In this document: positions 1-8,023 of the stretch, in pieces | How positions within the stretch are numbered: the first letter of the stretch is position 1 | Layout: each line of letters begins with the position of its first letter | From: an uncultured Pelagibacteraceae bacterium | GTDB lineage: Bacteria; Pseudomonadota; Alphaproteobacteria; Pelagibacterales; Pelagibacteraceae | NCBI GenBank assembly: GCA_902524545.1 | Contig: CABZDW010000002.1 | Location: 1-35,000 of the forward strand | Length of the DNA stretch: 35,000 nucleotides | Direction: 5' to 3' | Translations under genes and position numbers: made by a program | The notes under the pieces: generated by a model | Databases searched by the model: none | What the model saw: only the letters and a program-made list of their open reading frames with translations | What the model was told of the DNA's origin: nothing

Positions 1-624
1 TTTTTTTGAGTTGATTTTTTTTATTTTATCATACTTAGACAATATTTCTCTAGAGGAAACTTTAAGCTTTCCTCCAGTAGTAGAAAGCATTGATATGAAA
101 TAAATCATTTCGTGGGAGTCTTTGATTATTTTTTTTAATCTATTTTTAGTTGTAGTCGGTGATAAAAGTTGAATAAAAAATATTGATTTTTTTTTACATT
201 TACGTGCAAATTTCTTGTTTTCTGGCCAAGGTAAATCTACAACTATTAACCCATTTACACCTGAAATTTTGCATTTTCTTAAAAATTCATTTTCTCCATA
301 TTGAAAGATCATATTATAATATCCCATCAATATAATTGGTTTATTTTTATCAAATTTTCTAAAATTTTTTACGATTTTAAAAATATCATTAACTTTAATT
401 CCGTTTTTGATCGCTCTATATGAGCTTGTTTGAATTTGACTTCCATCAGCGACTGGAGTGTTGTGAGGAACACCAATTTCTAATATATCAACTTTTTTTG
501 AGATTGATTTTAATATTTCTAATGATTGTTTTTTTGAACTATCTCCAGCTACAGTATAAGTTAATAAGGCAGGCCTATTTTCATTTTTGGCTTTTTTAAA
601 TGCATAACTGATTGGATTAGACAT
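1..624 (-). CDS. trpA: tryptophan synthase alpha subunit, partial (C-terminus off the window)
   Basis: The alpha subunit cleaves indole-3-glycerol phosphate to indole and glyceraldehyde 3-phosphate and passes indole to TrpB. The frame is open for 208 codons from ATG at 624 and runs off the left edge, so about 50-60 residues are missing. The TIM-barrel motifs are recognisable: LTYTVAGD (21-28), then EIGVPHNTPVADG (49-61), which places Glu49 and Asp60 at the same positions as the two catalytic acids of E. coli TrpA, and a later TTGG segment matching the phosphate-side VTG. The loop between the two acids reads HNT where most TrpA proteins have FSD, so the residue matching E. coli Asp56 is Thr. 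The start overlaps the end of trpB by 8 bases, so the two are probably translationally coupled. The identity is secure; the altered loop parallels changes in TrpB. Confidence 0.93.
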   Translation of the reverse strand, partial: MSNPISYAFKKAKNENRPALLTYTVAGDSSKKQSLEILKSISKKVDILEIGVPHNTPVADGSQIQTSSYRAIKNGIKVNDIFKIVKNFRKFDKNKPIILMGYYNMIFQYGENEFLRKCKISGVNGLIVVDLPWPENKKFARKCKKKSIFFIQLLSPTTTKNRLKKIIKDSHEMIYFISMLSTTGGKLKVSSREILSKYDKIKKINSKK

Positions 625-1852
625 ATTTTTTTCCCAATCTTTTCTCTATAATTCCTCGATCTTTGTAAGCATCCCCACAACTATTGACTACAACAATCGT
701 ATCTTTACTAAATCTTTTTGACTCTGCTATTGCAACTGAGAAAGCATGACTCGGTTCCAAGGAAGGTCTTAATTTCTCAAATTTTGTTACCATTTTATAT
801 GCTCGTAAAGCCTCTTCATCACTTGCTGCAGTATATCTTGCTCTTTTTGAATCCTTAAGGAAACAATGTAATGGAGAAATACCAGGATAATCTAGTCCAG
901 CAGAAATTGACTCAGTTTCCTCTATTTGACCCTCAGTATTTTGATTAACATATTGAGCTGCACCATGAAGAATTCCTATTTTAGATCCATATGTTAGTGG
1001 TGCTGCATGTTTTTTACTTTTTGCAGGTCCGCCAGCTTCCACGCCAATAAATTCACATTGTTTTTTATCGTAATCCATAAACTCATTCCAGAATCCAAAA
1101 CTAGAACTGCCTCCTCCAACACAATTATAAAGCTTAAGTTTTTTAGGAACTGACCCAAACTCAGTAAATAATTGAATTTTAAGTTCTCTGGATATTTGAC
1201 TTGTGCTCCATCCACAGATACGAACAAAGACAGCTGGACCAACTGTGCTACCAACACACATGGCAACTTTATCACAATTAGCAACCCAGTATCGCATGCA
1301 CTCAGAGACTGCATCTACTAGAGTTTGACTACCAGAATATACAGGAATGACTTCGGCTCCATTTTTTTTTATCGCTTTTACATTTGGCTGCTGCCTTTTA
1401 ATATCTTTTGCACCCATGAAAATTTTGCATTTTAAACCAAATTTTTTGGCGGCCATACTTAACATCTTACCTGCATAGCCAGCACCAGTGTCTCCGCAAA
1501 TGACTTTTTTACCAGAGCGCTTTGCAAGCAAACAATGGACAGTTGCATTATAAATTTTATGTGCACCTCCATTTGCATCAGATACAACTTTAGACCATAT
1601 TTGAGCTCCACCCACATGTTGTGTTAAATTTTCTAATTTGATAAAACGAGTAGGACTTCCAACCCAATCTTTAAAATGTTTATCTCTCTCATTTATAAAA
1701 TTTTTATCTTTTTTAAGTTTATTAAAAAGAATTTCCAAATCCTCTATAGGTTTTTTCAATGTTTCAGGTACAAAGTTTCCTCCAAATTTACCACCCCAAA
1801 ATCCAAGTTTATCCGCTTGATCTATTACAGGTATTCCCTTTTTAAGTTTCAT
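617..1852 (-). CDS. trpB: tryptophan synthase beta subunit with altered active-site motifs
   Basis: This PLP enzyme joins indole and serine to make tryptophan. The 411 residues match the family length. The N-terminal GGKFGGNFVPETL (20-32) and the ISAGLDYPG segment (316-324) are classic TrpB. The Schiff-base lysine is K99 in GGAHK, and the residues matching Salmonella Asp305 (D321) and Glu350 (E366) are kept. Other pocket motifs differ from the textbook family: AETGAGQHG reads GDTGAGYAG, so the catalytic Glu109 position is Asp121; GGGSNA reads GGGSSS; the GPHPYP loop reads GPAVFV; and NLSGRGDKD reads NSCGDAYKD, putting Cys392 at the Ser377 position that faces the PLP ring nitrogen. It overlaps trpF by 11 bases and trpA by 8. 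The operon position argues for a true tryptophan synthase; the pocket suggests adjusted chemistry or a divergent subfamily. Confidence 0.9.
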   Translation of the reverse strand: MKLKKGIPVIDQADKLGFWGGKFGGNFVPETLKKPIEDLEILFNKLKKDKNFINERDKHFKDWVGSPTRFIKLENLTQHVGGAQIWSKVVSDANGGAHKIYNATVHCLLAKRSGKKVICGDTGAGYAGKMLSMAAKKFGLKCKIFMGAKDIKRQQPNVKAIKKNGAEVIPVYSGSQTLVDAVSECMRYWVANCDKVAMCVGSTVGPAVFVRICGWSTSQISRELKIQLFTEFGSVPKKLKLYNCVGGGSSSFGFWNEFMDYDKKQCEFIGVEAGGPAKSKKHAAPLTYGSKIGILHGAAQYVNQNTEGQIEETESISAGLDYPGISPLHCFLKDSKRARYTAASDEEALRAYKMVTKFEKLRPSLEPSHAFSVAIAESKRFSKDTIVVVNSCGDAYKDRGIIEKRLGKKYV

Positions 1853-2465
1853 TTTTTTTAAACAATTTTAATAATCTATCAATTTTATTGATATCTTTTT
1901 TACCCTCATTATTTTCAATCGATCCAGATAAATCAATGATAAATTTTTTAGTTTTTAATTTAGGAATATCATCTATTTGAATATTTCCTGCAATCATTTT
2001 ATTTATCTCGTTGGGCACCTGTTCTAAAAGACTATGATCAAAACTCTCAGATTTATGGTAACCTTTTGAATCAAAAAGAATTATATCTGAAATTTCTAAA
2101 TAATCTTTATATCTATCAACATCATTTTTATTTGAAATTGTAAGGGCCGAAATTATTTTAATCTTATATTTATTCTTGATCTTAATAGTTCTCATAGGAT
2201 CAACATCATAAAGTTGGTAATAATCAAAATTAAGATTTTTAATTTTCTCTAATAATTTATTAGTTGGACTTACAAGCACTGAAACAAAATTAGTTTGTTT
2301 TTTATTAACATTTAATAAATTTTTTAAATTTTCATATGGAATATATCTTTTACTTTTTTTATAATTTGTGATGAAACCAATAAATTCTGGTGGATGTGGA
2401 TGATTTAATATATAATTTAATGTTTTAGGATCTGAGATCCCACAAATTTTCAGATTTTTGATCAT
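1842..2465 (-). CDS. trpF: phosphoribosylanthranilate isomerase
   Basis: TrpF performs the Amadori rearrangement of phosphoribosylanthranilate to CdRP in tryptophan synthesis. The 207-residue protein opens with LKICGISDP, giving the catalytic Cys8, and LFDSKGY supplies the expected general acid Asp132. The family order is present throughout: GFITNYKKSKRY (30-41) for the usual GFVF..KSPRY, a QLYD segment (84-87) for QLHGDE, MIAGNI (157-162) for ILAGGL, and IDLSGSIE (177-184) for VDVSSGVE. The last two normally bind the substrate phosphate, so GG to GN and SSG to SGS are notable, but the two catalytic residues are intact. The start overlaps the pyrF stop by 4 bases (ATGA), and the 3' end overlaps trpB by 11. 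Identity comes from motifs plus position next to trpB and trpA. Confidence 0.88.
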   Translation of the reverse strand: MIKNLKICGISDPKTLNYILNHPHPPEFIGFITNYKKSKRYIPYENLKNLLNVNKKQTNFVSVLVSPTNKLLEKIKNLNFDYYQLYDVDPMRTIKIKNKYKIKIISALTISNKNDVDRYKDYLEISDIILFDSKGYHKSESFDHSLLEQVPNEINKMIAGNIQIDDIPKLKTKKFIIDLSGSIENNEGKKDINKIDRLLKLFKKNET

Positions 2466-3139
2466 TGACTTAAATGGTCAATTAATGTTTGAATATTTTT
2501 CCTGATGTTGCCTCTTGTTATAGGCCTTCCTATTACAAGCCAATGACTCCCATTCTTATAGGCTTGCTTTGGAGTAACGACCCTTTTTTGGTCTTCTGCT
2601 CCAGTATTAAATCTGATACCAGGGGTAATTATTTCTTTTTTGAAAAATTTTTTAACAATCTCAACTTCATGGGCGCTACACACAATAGCATCCAAGTTAG
2701 CTTTTTTGGCTAGTTTTACTTGATGTGATACTAGTCGCTTAACATTTTTGTTGTAACCAATCTCTTTCAAAGATCGGTTATTTAATGAGGTTAGAGTTGT
2801 GACACCTATTAATTTTGTTTTTCCAGATATTTTTCTACAAGCTTTTAATGCCGCCAGACCAGAACTTATATGAATAGTTAAGTAGTTTATATTTAAATCT
2901 TTAATTGCTTTAATAGTTGATACACAAGTATTTGGAATGTCATGAATCTTAAGATCAGCGAATACAGTCTTATTTTTTAACTTAGATAAGAAGCTTCTTC
3001 CATATTTTGAATTTAAAAATTCTAACCCAAACTTATATCCAACCTTTAATTTTGTATTTTGTGTTTCCCTTATGATTTTTTTTATTTTTAAAATATTAGT
3101 ACTGTCACAAGCAACAAATATTTTATTTTTTTTCATCAT
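2462..3139 (-). CDS. pyrF: orotidine 5'-phosphate decarboxylase
   Basis: PyrF makes UMP from OMP, the last step of pyrimidine synthesis. The 225-residue protein shows the diagnostic catalytic array DLKIHDIPNT with Asp62, Lys64 and Asp67, an upstream Lys32 in KVG, an early Asp12, and a C-terminal VIGRPIT phosphate loop. Two adjacent ATG codons (3139 and 3136) could start it; the first is used here. The 5' end lies inside the last 17 bases of ihfB and the 3' end overlaps trpF by 4 bases, so it sits in the middle of a tightly packed co-directional run. Nothing looks broken. Confidence 0.94.
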   Translation of the reverse strand: MMKKNKIFVACDSTNILKIKKIIRETQNTKLKVGYKFGLEFLNSKYGRSFLSKLKNKTVFADLKIHDIPNTCVSTIKAIKDLNINYLTIHISSGLAALKACRKISGKTKLIGVTTLTSLNNRSLKEIGYNKNVKRLVSHQVKLAKKANLDAIVCSAHEVEIVKKFFKKEIITPGIRFNTGAEDQKRVVTPKQAYKNGSHWLVIGRPITRGNIRKNIQTLIDHLSQ

Positions 3140-3416
3140 TTAAAATTTTAAACAAATCTTTTGACATTTTGAAGTGAATTGTTTTTTTTTCTGGTGTATC
3201 AATTTTTTTGTTTGTTTTAGGATTTCTTGATATTCTAGCTTTTTGTATTTTAGTAGAAAAAACTCCAAAACCTCTTAATTCGACTCTTTCTCCACGTTTT
3301 AGAGAAATTTTTATTTCTTTTAGAATTATATTTGTAAACTTCTCTAAATCTTTTTTAAAAAAGTTAGGATAGTTTTTTGACAACTGTTTTAAAAGATTTG
3401 ATTTTACAATCGCCAA
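3123..3416 (-). CDS. ihfB: integration host factor beta subunit
   Basis: This 97-residue HU/IHF family protein is a DNA-bending nucleoid subunit. The beta-arm hallmark is clear: VELRGFGVFS followed by RISRNPKT, where the RNPKT tip carries the proline that intercalates into DNA. The rpsA-ihfB order, with a 2-base gap here, is the usual proteobacterial arrangement for the beta subunit and favours IhfB over HU or IhfA. The 3' end overlaps the start of pyrF by 17 bases. The partner ihfA is not in the window. Confidence 0.9.
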   Translation of the reverse strand: MAIVKSNLLKQLSKNYPNFFKKDLEKFTNIILKEIKISLKRGERVELRGFGVFSTKIQKARISRNPKTNKKIDTPEKKTIHFKMSKDLFKILNDEKK

Positions 3417-3418
3417 TT

Positions 3419-5140
3419 TTATTTTTTATTTTTTTTGTTTAAATCCTCAGAAAGAGTTGAAAAAGGTAGATTTTTTCCAGAACCTTCAGAACCATATTTT
3501 TCTAAAGCCTCTTTTTTTTGTAATTCCTCTAATAATTTTATACTTAAGGTTACTTTTCTTTTGTTAAAGTCTAATTCTGAGACAGCACAATCAATTCTTT
3601 CTCCACCTGTAAATCTTGAAGATCTAGCATCTGCAGGATTTATTGCTATTTGACTTTTTTTTATCATTAGATCCATCCCACATCCCTCAGGTTTCACAAT
3701 TAACCCTTTGTTGTCAGTAGAAATAATTTTTACAGTTATTATACTATTTACCTTTTTATCCTTAAACCAGTCAAATGGATCTGGTTGAGTTTGTTTAAAA
3801 CCTACCCTTATTTTTTGATCATCAGCTTTAATCTCTAAAACTTTTACTCTAATTTTATCACCTTTATTAAATCTTTTTAATTCTTCCTCACCATTATCTA
3901 AGTAAGTTAAGTCATTACAATGTAAAAAAGCATCTATATCTAAATTTTCTATGTTAATGAATAAAGAGTACTCATTTTTATTGACTACTTCTCCATTCAC
4001 CATAGTTCCTACAGGATATTTTTTTTCAAAAGTTTCAAAAGGATTTTCTTTTGTAAGTTTGTGAGAAATTGCAACACGCCTTTTCGTTTTATCAATCTCG
4101 GTTATCACACAGTCAATCTCATCACCAACTTTAAACATTTTTTTTGCAGAAATATTTTTTTTTGTCCAACTAAGTTCGCTCGAGTGCAACAACGTTGTCA
4201 AGCCAGGCTCTAATTCACAAAATGCACCAAAGTCCATAATCTTTACAACTTTAGCTTTATAGATTTTTTTTAACTCATAGTTTTCAATATGTTCAAATGG
4301 ATCAGGAGATAATTGTTTAATAGAACAACCTACTTGGAGCTTTTCTTTATCAACACTTATGACTTTTAAATCATGTTTTTCACCTATGTTAAATATTTCA
4401 TCTGGATGACTAACACGACTATAAGAAATTTCTTGCAAATGAACCAGAACATCTAATTCATTATTCACATTAAAAAAACATCCAAAAGAGCTATAGCCTT
4501 TTACTTCGGCATCTTTAATTATGTCACCCACTTTATATTTTTCAATAATTTTTGCTTTATCTTCTTTTTTAAATGTTGAAATTATCTCTCTTCTTGAGAC
4601 ACAAGCATTTCCTCTGATTTTATCTAACTTAATTAATGCAAATTTTTGTGGTTCATTCATAAGATGATCTATGTTTTTAAGGGGTTTGTCACTAATTTGT
4701 GATCCTGGTAAAAACATAAGAGAACCAGTATCCAAATGTTCAACAATACACCCTCCTTTACACTTTGACGTAATTTTACCCATAATAGGTTCTTTATTTT
4801 CATATGCTTGAACAAGTTTATCCCAACCTTTTATTTTTTGAGCTTTACTAGCAGATACAACAACATCACCATTTTTATCTTCTATTTTTTCTAAAAGTAC
4901 TGGAATTGTTTCACCTATTGCAATATTCTTTGAAAGACCCATGCTTTTAAGCTCATTAACATCTAAGACTGGCTCACTTTTTAAACCTTCTATAAATAAA
5001 AAAACAAATTTTTCGGTAATTTTATTTATCTTACCCTCAATAACTTTACCTTCTTCAATAGTATTCTTGGTGAATTGATTGTTCAGCAATTTTTCAAACT
5101 CTTTAGAAGCTGCGCTTGAAAGGTCTTTATATATTTCCAT
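3419..5140 (-). CDS. rpsA: 30S ribosomal protein S1
   Basis: S1 helps load mRNA onto the 30S subunit. The 573 residues are close to the usual alphaproteobacterial length and contain six S1/OB repeats, roughly at 27-95, 113-178, 199-267, 284-354, 371-441 and 458-527. Repeats 3 and 4 are the most canonical, with GDIIKDAEVKGYSSFGCFF and VVKIMDFGAFCELEPG; their typical DPF(E/D) linkers follow. The C-terminus ends in a lysine-rich tail. It heads the minus-strand run that continues into ihfB (2-base gap). Because strong Shine-Dalgarno sequences are hard to find in this window, a full-length S1 fits expectation. The cytidylate kinase gene often found just upstream in related bacteria is absent. Confidence 0.95.
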   Translation of the reverse strand: MEIYKDLSSAASKEFEKLLNNQFTKNTIEEGKVIEGKINKITEKFVFLFIEGLKSEPVLDVNELKSMGLSKNIAIGETIPVLLEKIEDKNGDVVVSASKAQKIKGWDKLVQAYENKEPIMGKITSKCKGGCIVEHLDTGSLMFLPGSQISDKPLKNIDHLMNEPQKFALIKLDKIRGNACVSRREIISTFKKEDKAKIIEKYKVGDIIKDAEVKGYSSFGCFFNVNNELDVLVHLQEISYSRVSHPDEIFNIGEKHDLKVISVDKEKLQVGCSIKQLSPDPFEHIENYELKKIYKAKVVKIMDFGAFCELEPGLTTLLHSSELSWTKKNISAKKMFKVGDEIDCVITEIDKTKRRVAISHKLTKENPFETFEKKYPVGTMVNGEVVNKNEYSLFINIENLDIDAFLHCNDLTYLDNGEEELKRFNKGDKIRVKVLEIKADDQKIRVGFKQTQPDPFDWFKDKKVNSIITVKIISTDNKGLIVKPEGCGMDLMIKKSQIAINPADARSSRFTGGERIDCAVSELDFNKRKVTLSIKLLEELQKKEALEKYGSEGSGKNLPFSTLSEDLNKKNKK

Positions 5141-5301
5141 TTATGTTTTGCCTATAATGACTTAATTATTTTAAAAAACTCCGAATTATTAGATAATATA
5201 ATGGTTTTAATCAAGAATGAAATTAAGGTAAAATCATTAAAAAATATAATTTTTCACTGAAATTTTAAAATTTTAATGATTATTTTAACTTTCAAGCAAG
5301 A
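5141..5301 (-). promoter_or_regulatory. rpsA upstream region, candidate promoter
   Basis: A 161-base AT-rich gap separates aroA from rpsA, both on the minus strand. It is the longest gap in the left 9 kb, which suggests a promoter for the rpsA-trpA run. Read on the minus strand, one possibility is TTGATT, 17 bases, then TAATAA, but the match is weak. I see no open frame, no remnant of cmk and no convincing terminator for aroA. Confidence 0.3.
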
Positions 5302-6627
5302 TTAATCTATTTTTGCACCCAAATAATCAATTTTTTTTAAAAATGAGGGAAATGAAGTATTTATAGAATCTTTATCAAATATTTGCCACTCACCTCCAAA
5401 TGATAAAGCAGCAATTACACTTGTCATAAAAACTCTGTGATCTTTTAAGAAGTGTTTAATAACAATTTTTTTGTTTATTTTTAATTTTGGATTGCCATAA
5501 ATTTTAATACTATTTTCAGTAACAATATTTTTAATACCAATTTTATTAAGAATCCTCGAACTCCATTTAAGCCTAGGGCTCTCTTTTTGATTTAACTCAG
5601 ATAAATTTTTAAAATATGAAACTCCTTTAGCTTTAGCGGCTACCAAAAATATTAATAAAAATTCATCAATAGCAGAACTATTAAATTTTATAGGACAATT
5701 TATTGATTTGATTTTATTTGTGCTTTTAATAATTAAATCAGCAACTTTTTCACCTTTATAATTTTTAATATTTAATTTTGATATTCTGATTCCCATAAGT
5801 TTAAGAATATAGAATACACCTGTTCTTGAAGGATTAATATTTACATTCCTAATTTTAAGAATGGAATTTTCAGTTAGTACAGTTAAAACAATAAAAAATG
5901 CCGCAGAACTAATGTCAGACGGTATTTTATAGTTTAAAGCTGGTATATCATGTTTTCCTTTAACTTTTATAATATCATATTTATTTTTTTTCGTAATCTT
6001 TATTGGTAGCTTTAAATGTTTAAAAAGAAGTTCACTATGATCTCTTGATTTTTTAGCTTTAATTATGGTTTCACCAGATGTATTTAAGGCAGCAAACATA
6101 ACTGAACTTTTACATTGAGCTGATCCTTTATTTTCAAAATATCTTATTGGTTTTGAGTGATCTGTTCCTTTGACTTCAATTGGAAGTTTTCCATAATTAC
6201 TGTTAAATTTTGCTCCGAACTTTTCCAATGGTTTTATAACTCGAAGAAAATCTCTTTTTGATAAACTTTTATCACCTTTGAGCTTTATTATTTTTTTTGA
6301 GTGAACCAATAAACCCAATACAAGTCTACCTAAAGTACCTGAGTTACCAGCGTTCAAAATTAAATTATTTTTATATTTAAATCCATTAAGACCTAGGCCA
6401 ATTATTTCACAAAAATTCTTTGAAATCTTTATTTTTACTCCAAGTTTTTTTAGACATTTTAAAGTGCTAACCACATCCTCTGAGAGTAACAAATTTGATG
6501 CTTTACTTTTTTTAAGAGATTGAGACGATAACAAAGCCCATCTTATTGATAAACTTTTATCCCCGTCTATTGTCAAAGTTTTGTTAAATTTATTGATCTT
6601 ATTCTTAATTTTTACAAAATTAGACAT
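5302..6627 (-). CDS. aroA: 3-phosphoshikimate 1-carboxyvinyltransferase (EPSP synthase)
   Basis: AroA transfers enolpyruvyl from PEP to shikimate 3-phosphate, the sixth step of the shikimate pathway. The 441-residue protein has the family landmarks in order: GDKSLSIR (lysine, serine and arginine of the substrate site), GNSGTLGR (the GN.GT..R PEP loop), the DHSE motif, PSDISSAAFF, an IDEF segment carrying the catalytic aspartate, KESPRL and DHRVFM. KESPRL replaces the more usual KESDRL. The gene lies 9 bases downstream of lptB and appears to be the last gene of the rnd-kdsD-lptC-lptB-aroA run. A cytidylate kinase gene does not follow, although aroA-cmk-rpsA is the order I expect in alphaproteobacteria. 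Confidence 0.93.
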   Translation of the reverse strand: MSNFVKIKNKINKFNKTLTIDGDKSLSIRWALLSSQSLKKSKASNLLLSEDVVSTLKCLKKLGVKIKISKNFCEIIGLGLNGFKYKNNLILNAGNSGTLGRLVLGLLVHSKKIIKLKGDKSLSKRDFLRVIKPLEKFGAKFNSNYGKLPIEVKGTDHSKPIRYFENKGSAQCKSSVMFAALNTSGETIIKAKKSRDHSELLFKHLKLPIKITKKNKYDIIKVKGKHDIPALNYKIPSDISSAAFFIVLTVLTENSILKIRNVNINPSRTGVFYILKLMGIRISKLNIKNYKGEKVADLIIKSTNKIKSINCPIKFNSSAIDEFLLIFLVAAKAKGVSYFKNLSELNQKESPRLKWSSRILNKIGIKNIVTENSIKIYGNPKLKINKKIVIKHFLKDHRVFMTSVIAALSFGGEWQIFDKDSINTSFPSFLKKIDYLGAKID

Positions 6628-6636
6628 TAGAAAAAG

Positions 6637-7413
6637 TTAATTAATTTTAAAAGAATCACCAAAGTATGCGTTCTGTGCATCAATATTCTTAATAAGATTA
6701 TTAGGAGTATCTTTCGCAACTACTCTACCGTTTGATAATACAATTGCTAGATCTACGCAAGTTAACAGATCTCTTGCTTGATGATCACATAAAATTATTG
6801 AAATATTATTTTGAGTTTGTAAATCAACAATTATTTGTTGCAGGTTCTTAATCGTCATAATATCTAATGCTGCAAATGGCTCATCTAATAATAGAATTTT
6901 AGGATTACTTAATAGTGCTAAAGAAATTACCAAACGTTTTTTTTGCCCTCCTGATAAAAATTCAGCCTTTATATTCTGTAGGGGTTCAAGTTCGAATTTA
7001 GAAATTAAAAGATTTATTTTTTCATCCCTTAGTTTTTTGTCAACTATTGCTATTTCACTTAGTGCTTTTAGGTTCTCTCTCAAAGTAAGATCGTGAAAAT
7101 AACCTCCATGTTGAGGCACATACCCAATTTTATAGTTTTTTGTTCGATAAAATATTGGATCTAGAGTCACATTTTTTTTCTCTATAAACACTGATCCATA
7201 ATTTGGCTTCAAAAGCCCTATAATTATATTAAAAATTGTAGATTTGCCGACTCCATTAGGTCCCAGTAATCCTAGAATTTCACCTTGATTTAAAGTTAAA
7301 CTTAAATCTTCTAAGATTTTACGCTTACCAAAATATACAGAAATTTTTTCTAATCTTAATAGCTCTTTTTCTTGCTTAAAATTTTTAATACGGAATTTTT
7401 TAATAATCGCCAT
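6637..7413 (-). CDS. lptB: LPS export ABC transporter ATP-binding protein
   Basis: LptB is the cytoplasmic ATPase that powers lipopolysaccharide extraction by LptFG and transport across the periplasm. The 258 residues contain Walker A GPNGVGKST, a Q-loop region, the ABC signature LSGGQKKR, Walker B ILLLDEP and a switch histidine in LCDHQARD. The extended signature helix and the ARDLL segment are typical of LptB. About 17 extra N-terminal residues precede the usual start of the domain. It lies 2 bases after lptC and 9 before aroA. The gene for LptA, commonly between lptC and lptB, is not there. Confidence 0.9.
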   Translation of the reverse strand: MAIIKKFRIKNFKQEKELLRLEKISVYFGKRKILEDLSLTLNQGEILGLLGPNGVGKSTIFNIIIGLLKPNYGSVFIEKKNVTLDPIFYRTKNYKIGYVPQHGGYFHDLTLRENLKALSEIAIVDKKLRDEKINLLISKFELEPLQNIKAEFLSGGQKKRLVISLALLSNPKILLLDEPFAALDIMTIKNLQQIIVDLQTQNNISIILCDHQARDLLTCVDLAIVLSNGRVVAKDTPNNLIKNIDAQNAYFGDSFKIN

Positions 7414-7415
7414 AA

Positions 7416-8018
7416 TTAGTATTTGCTAGTAATATTTACTTTATCTTTTTTATTATTCATAGATATTTTTAATTTTTTATATATTAAATCTATCTCAACT
7501 TTATCTGCTTTAATCTTTGTATCCTTATTGACATAATAAACATTTTCTAAAATTTCTATTAAATTATCTTTAAAATTAAGATTTAAAATATCTGAGTCTA
7601 TAGTTTGATCGGCATATTTAACATTAACTTTTTTTTTAAAAACTGTATTATTAGTTATCTTATTATAATTGGCTGTTTGAGAATAAATATAAATAATCTC
7701 TTGATTTTCCTTATAAATTTCAGCATTTACTTCATAAAGTTGAATCTCGTTCAACTTGTCTTCTTTTAAAGTAGCTGATTGAGCAGTAACTGTATAAGTA
7801 TTACCGAATAAATCTTTTGAGATATATTTTAAATTTTCAATGATATTCTTGGTGTCACTATTTTCATTTATTTGAAATTTTTTTTCTTCTAATACTTTTT
7901 CTGATTTATAATTTTCAACTTTTTGCTCATTTTCACGAAAATATTTATAATAAAATAAAAAACTTATTACAATAAGGGAAATTAATAGACCGTACTGAAA
8001 AACTTTTTTTGTATCCAT
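7416..8018 (-). CDS. lptC: LPS export system inner-membrane-anchored protein LptC
   Basis: LptC is a bitopic inner-membrane protein that receives LPS from LptBFG and hands it to LptA. The 200-residue protein starts with a short cytoplasmic segment and one membrane helix (about residues 9-24), followed by a periplasmic domain rich in alternating hydrophobic beta-strands (for example NTYTVTAQSA and KIKADKVEIDL), as expected for the LptC beta-jellyroll. Sequence identity in this family is always low, so the call leans on topology, length and position between kdsD and lptB. It has no second OstA domain that could stand in for the missing LptA. Confidence 0.78.
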   Translation of the reverse strand: MDTKKVFQYGLLISLIVISFLFYYKYFRENEQKVENYKSEKVLEEKKFQINENSDTKNIIENLKYISKDLFGNTYTVTAQSATLKEDKLNEIQLYEVNAEIYKENQEIIYIYSQTANYNKITNNTVFKKKVNVKYADQTIDSDILNLNFKDNLIEILENVYYVNKDTKIKADKVEIDLIYKKLKISMNNKKDKVNITSKY

Positions 8019-8023
8019 ATATA

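Noticed and set aside
994..1314. A 106-codon minus-strand frame inside trpB
   Set aside because: Same strand but a different frame from trpB, whose protein aligns throughout with its family; no independent features.
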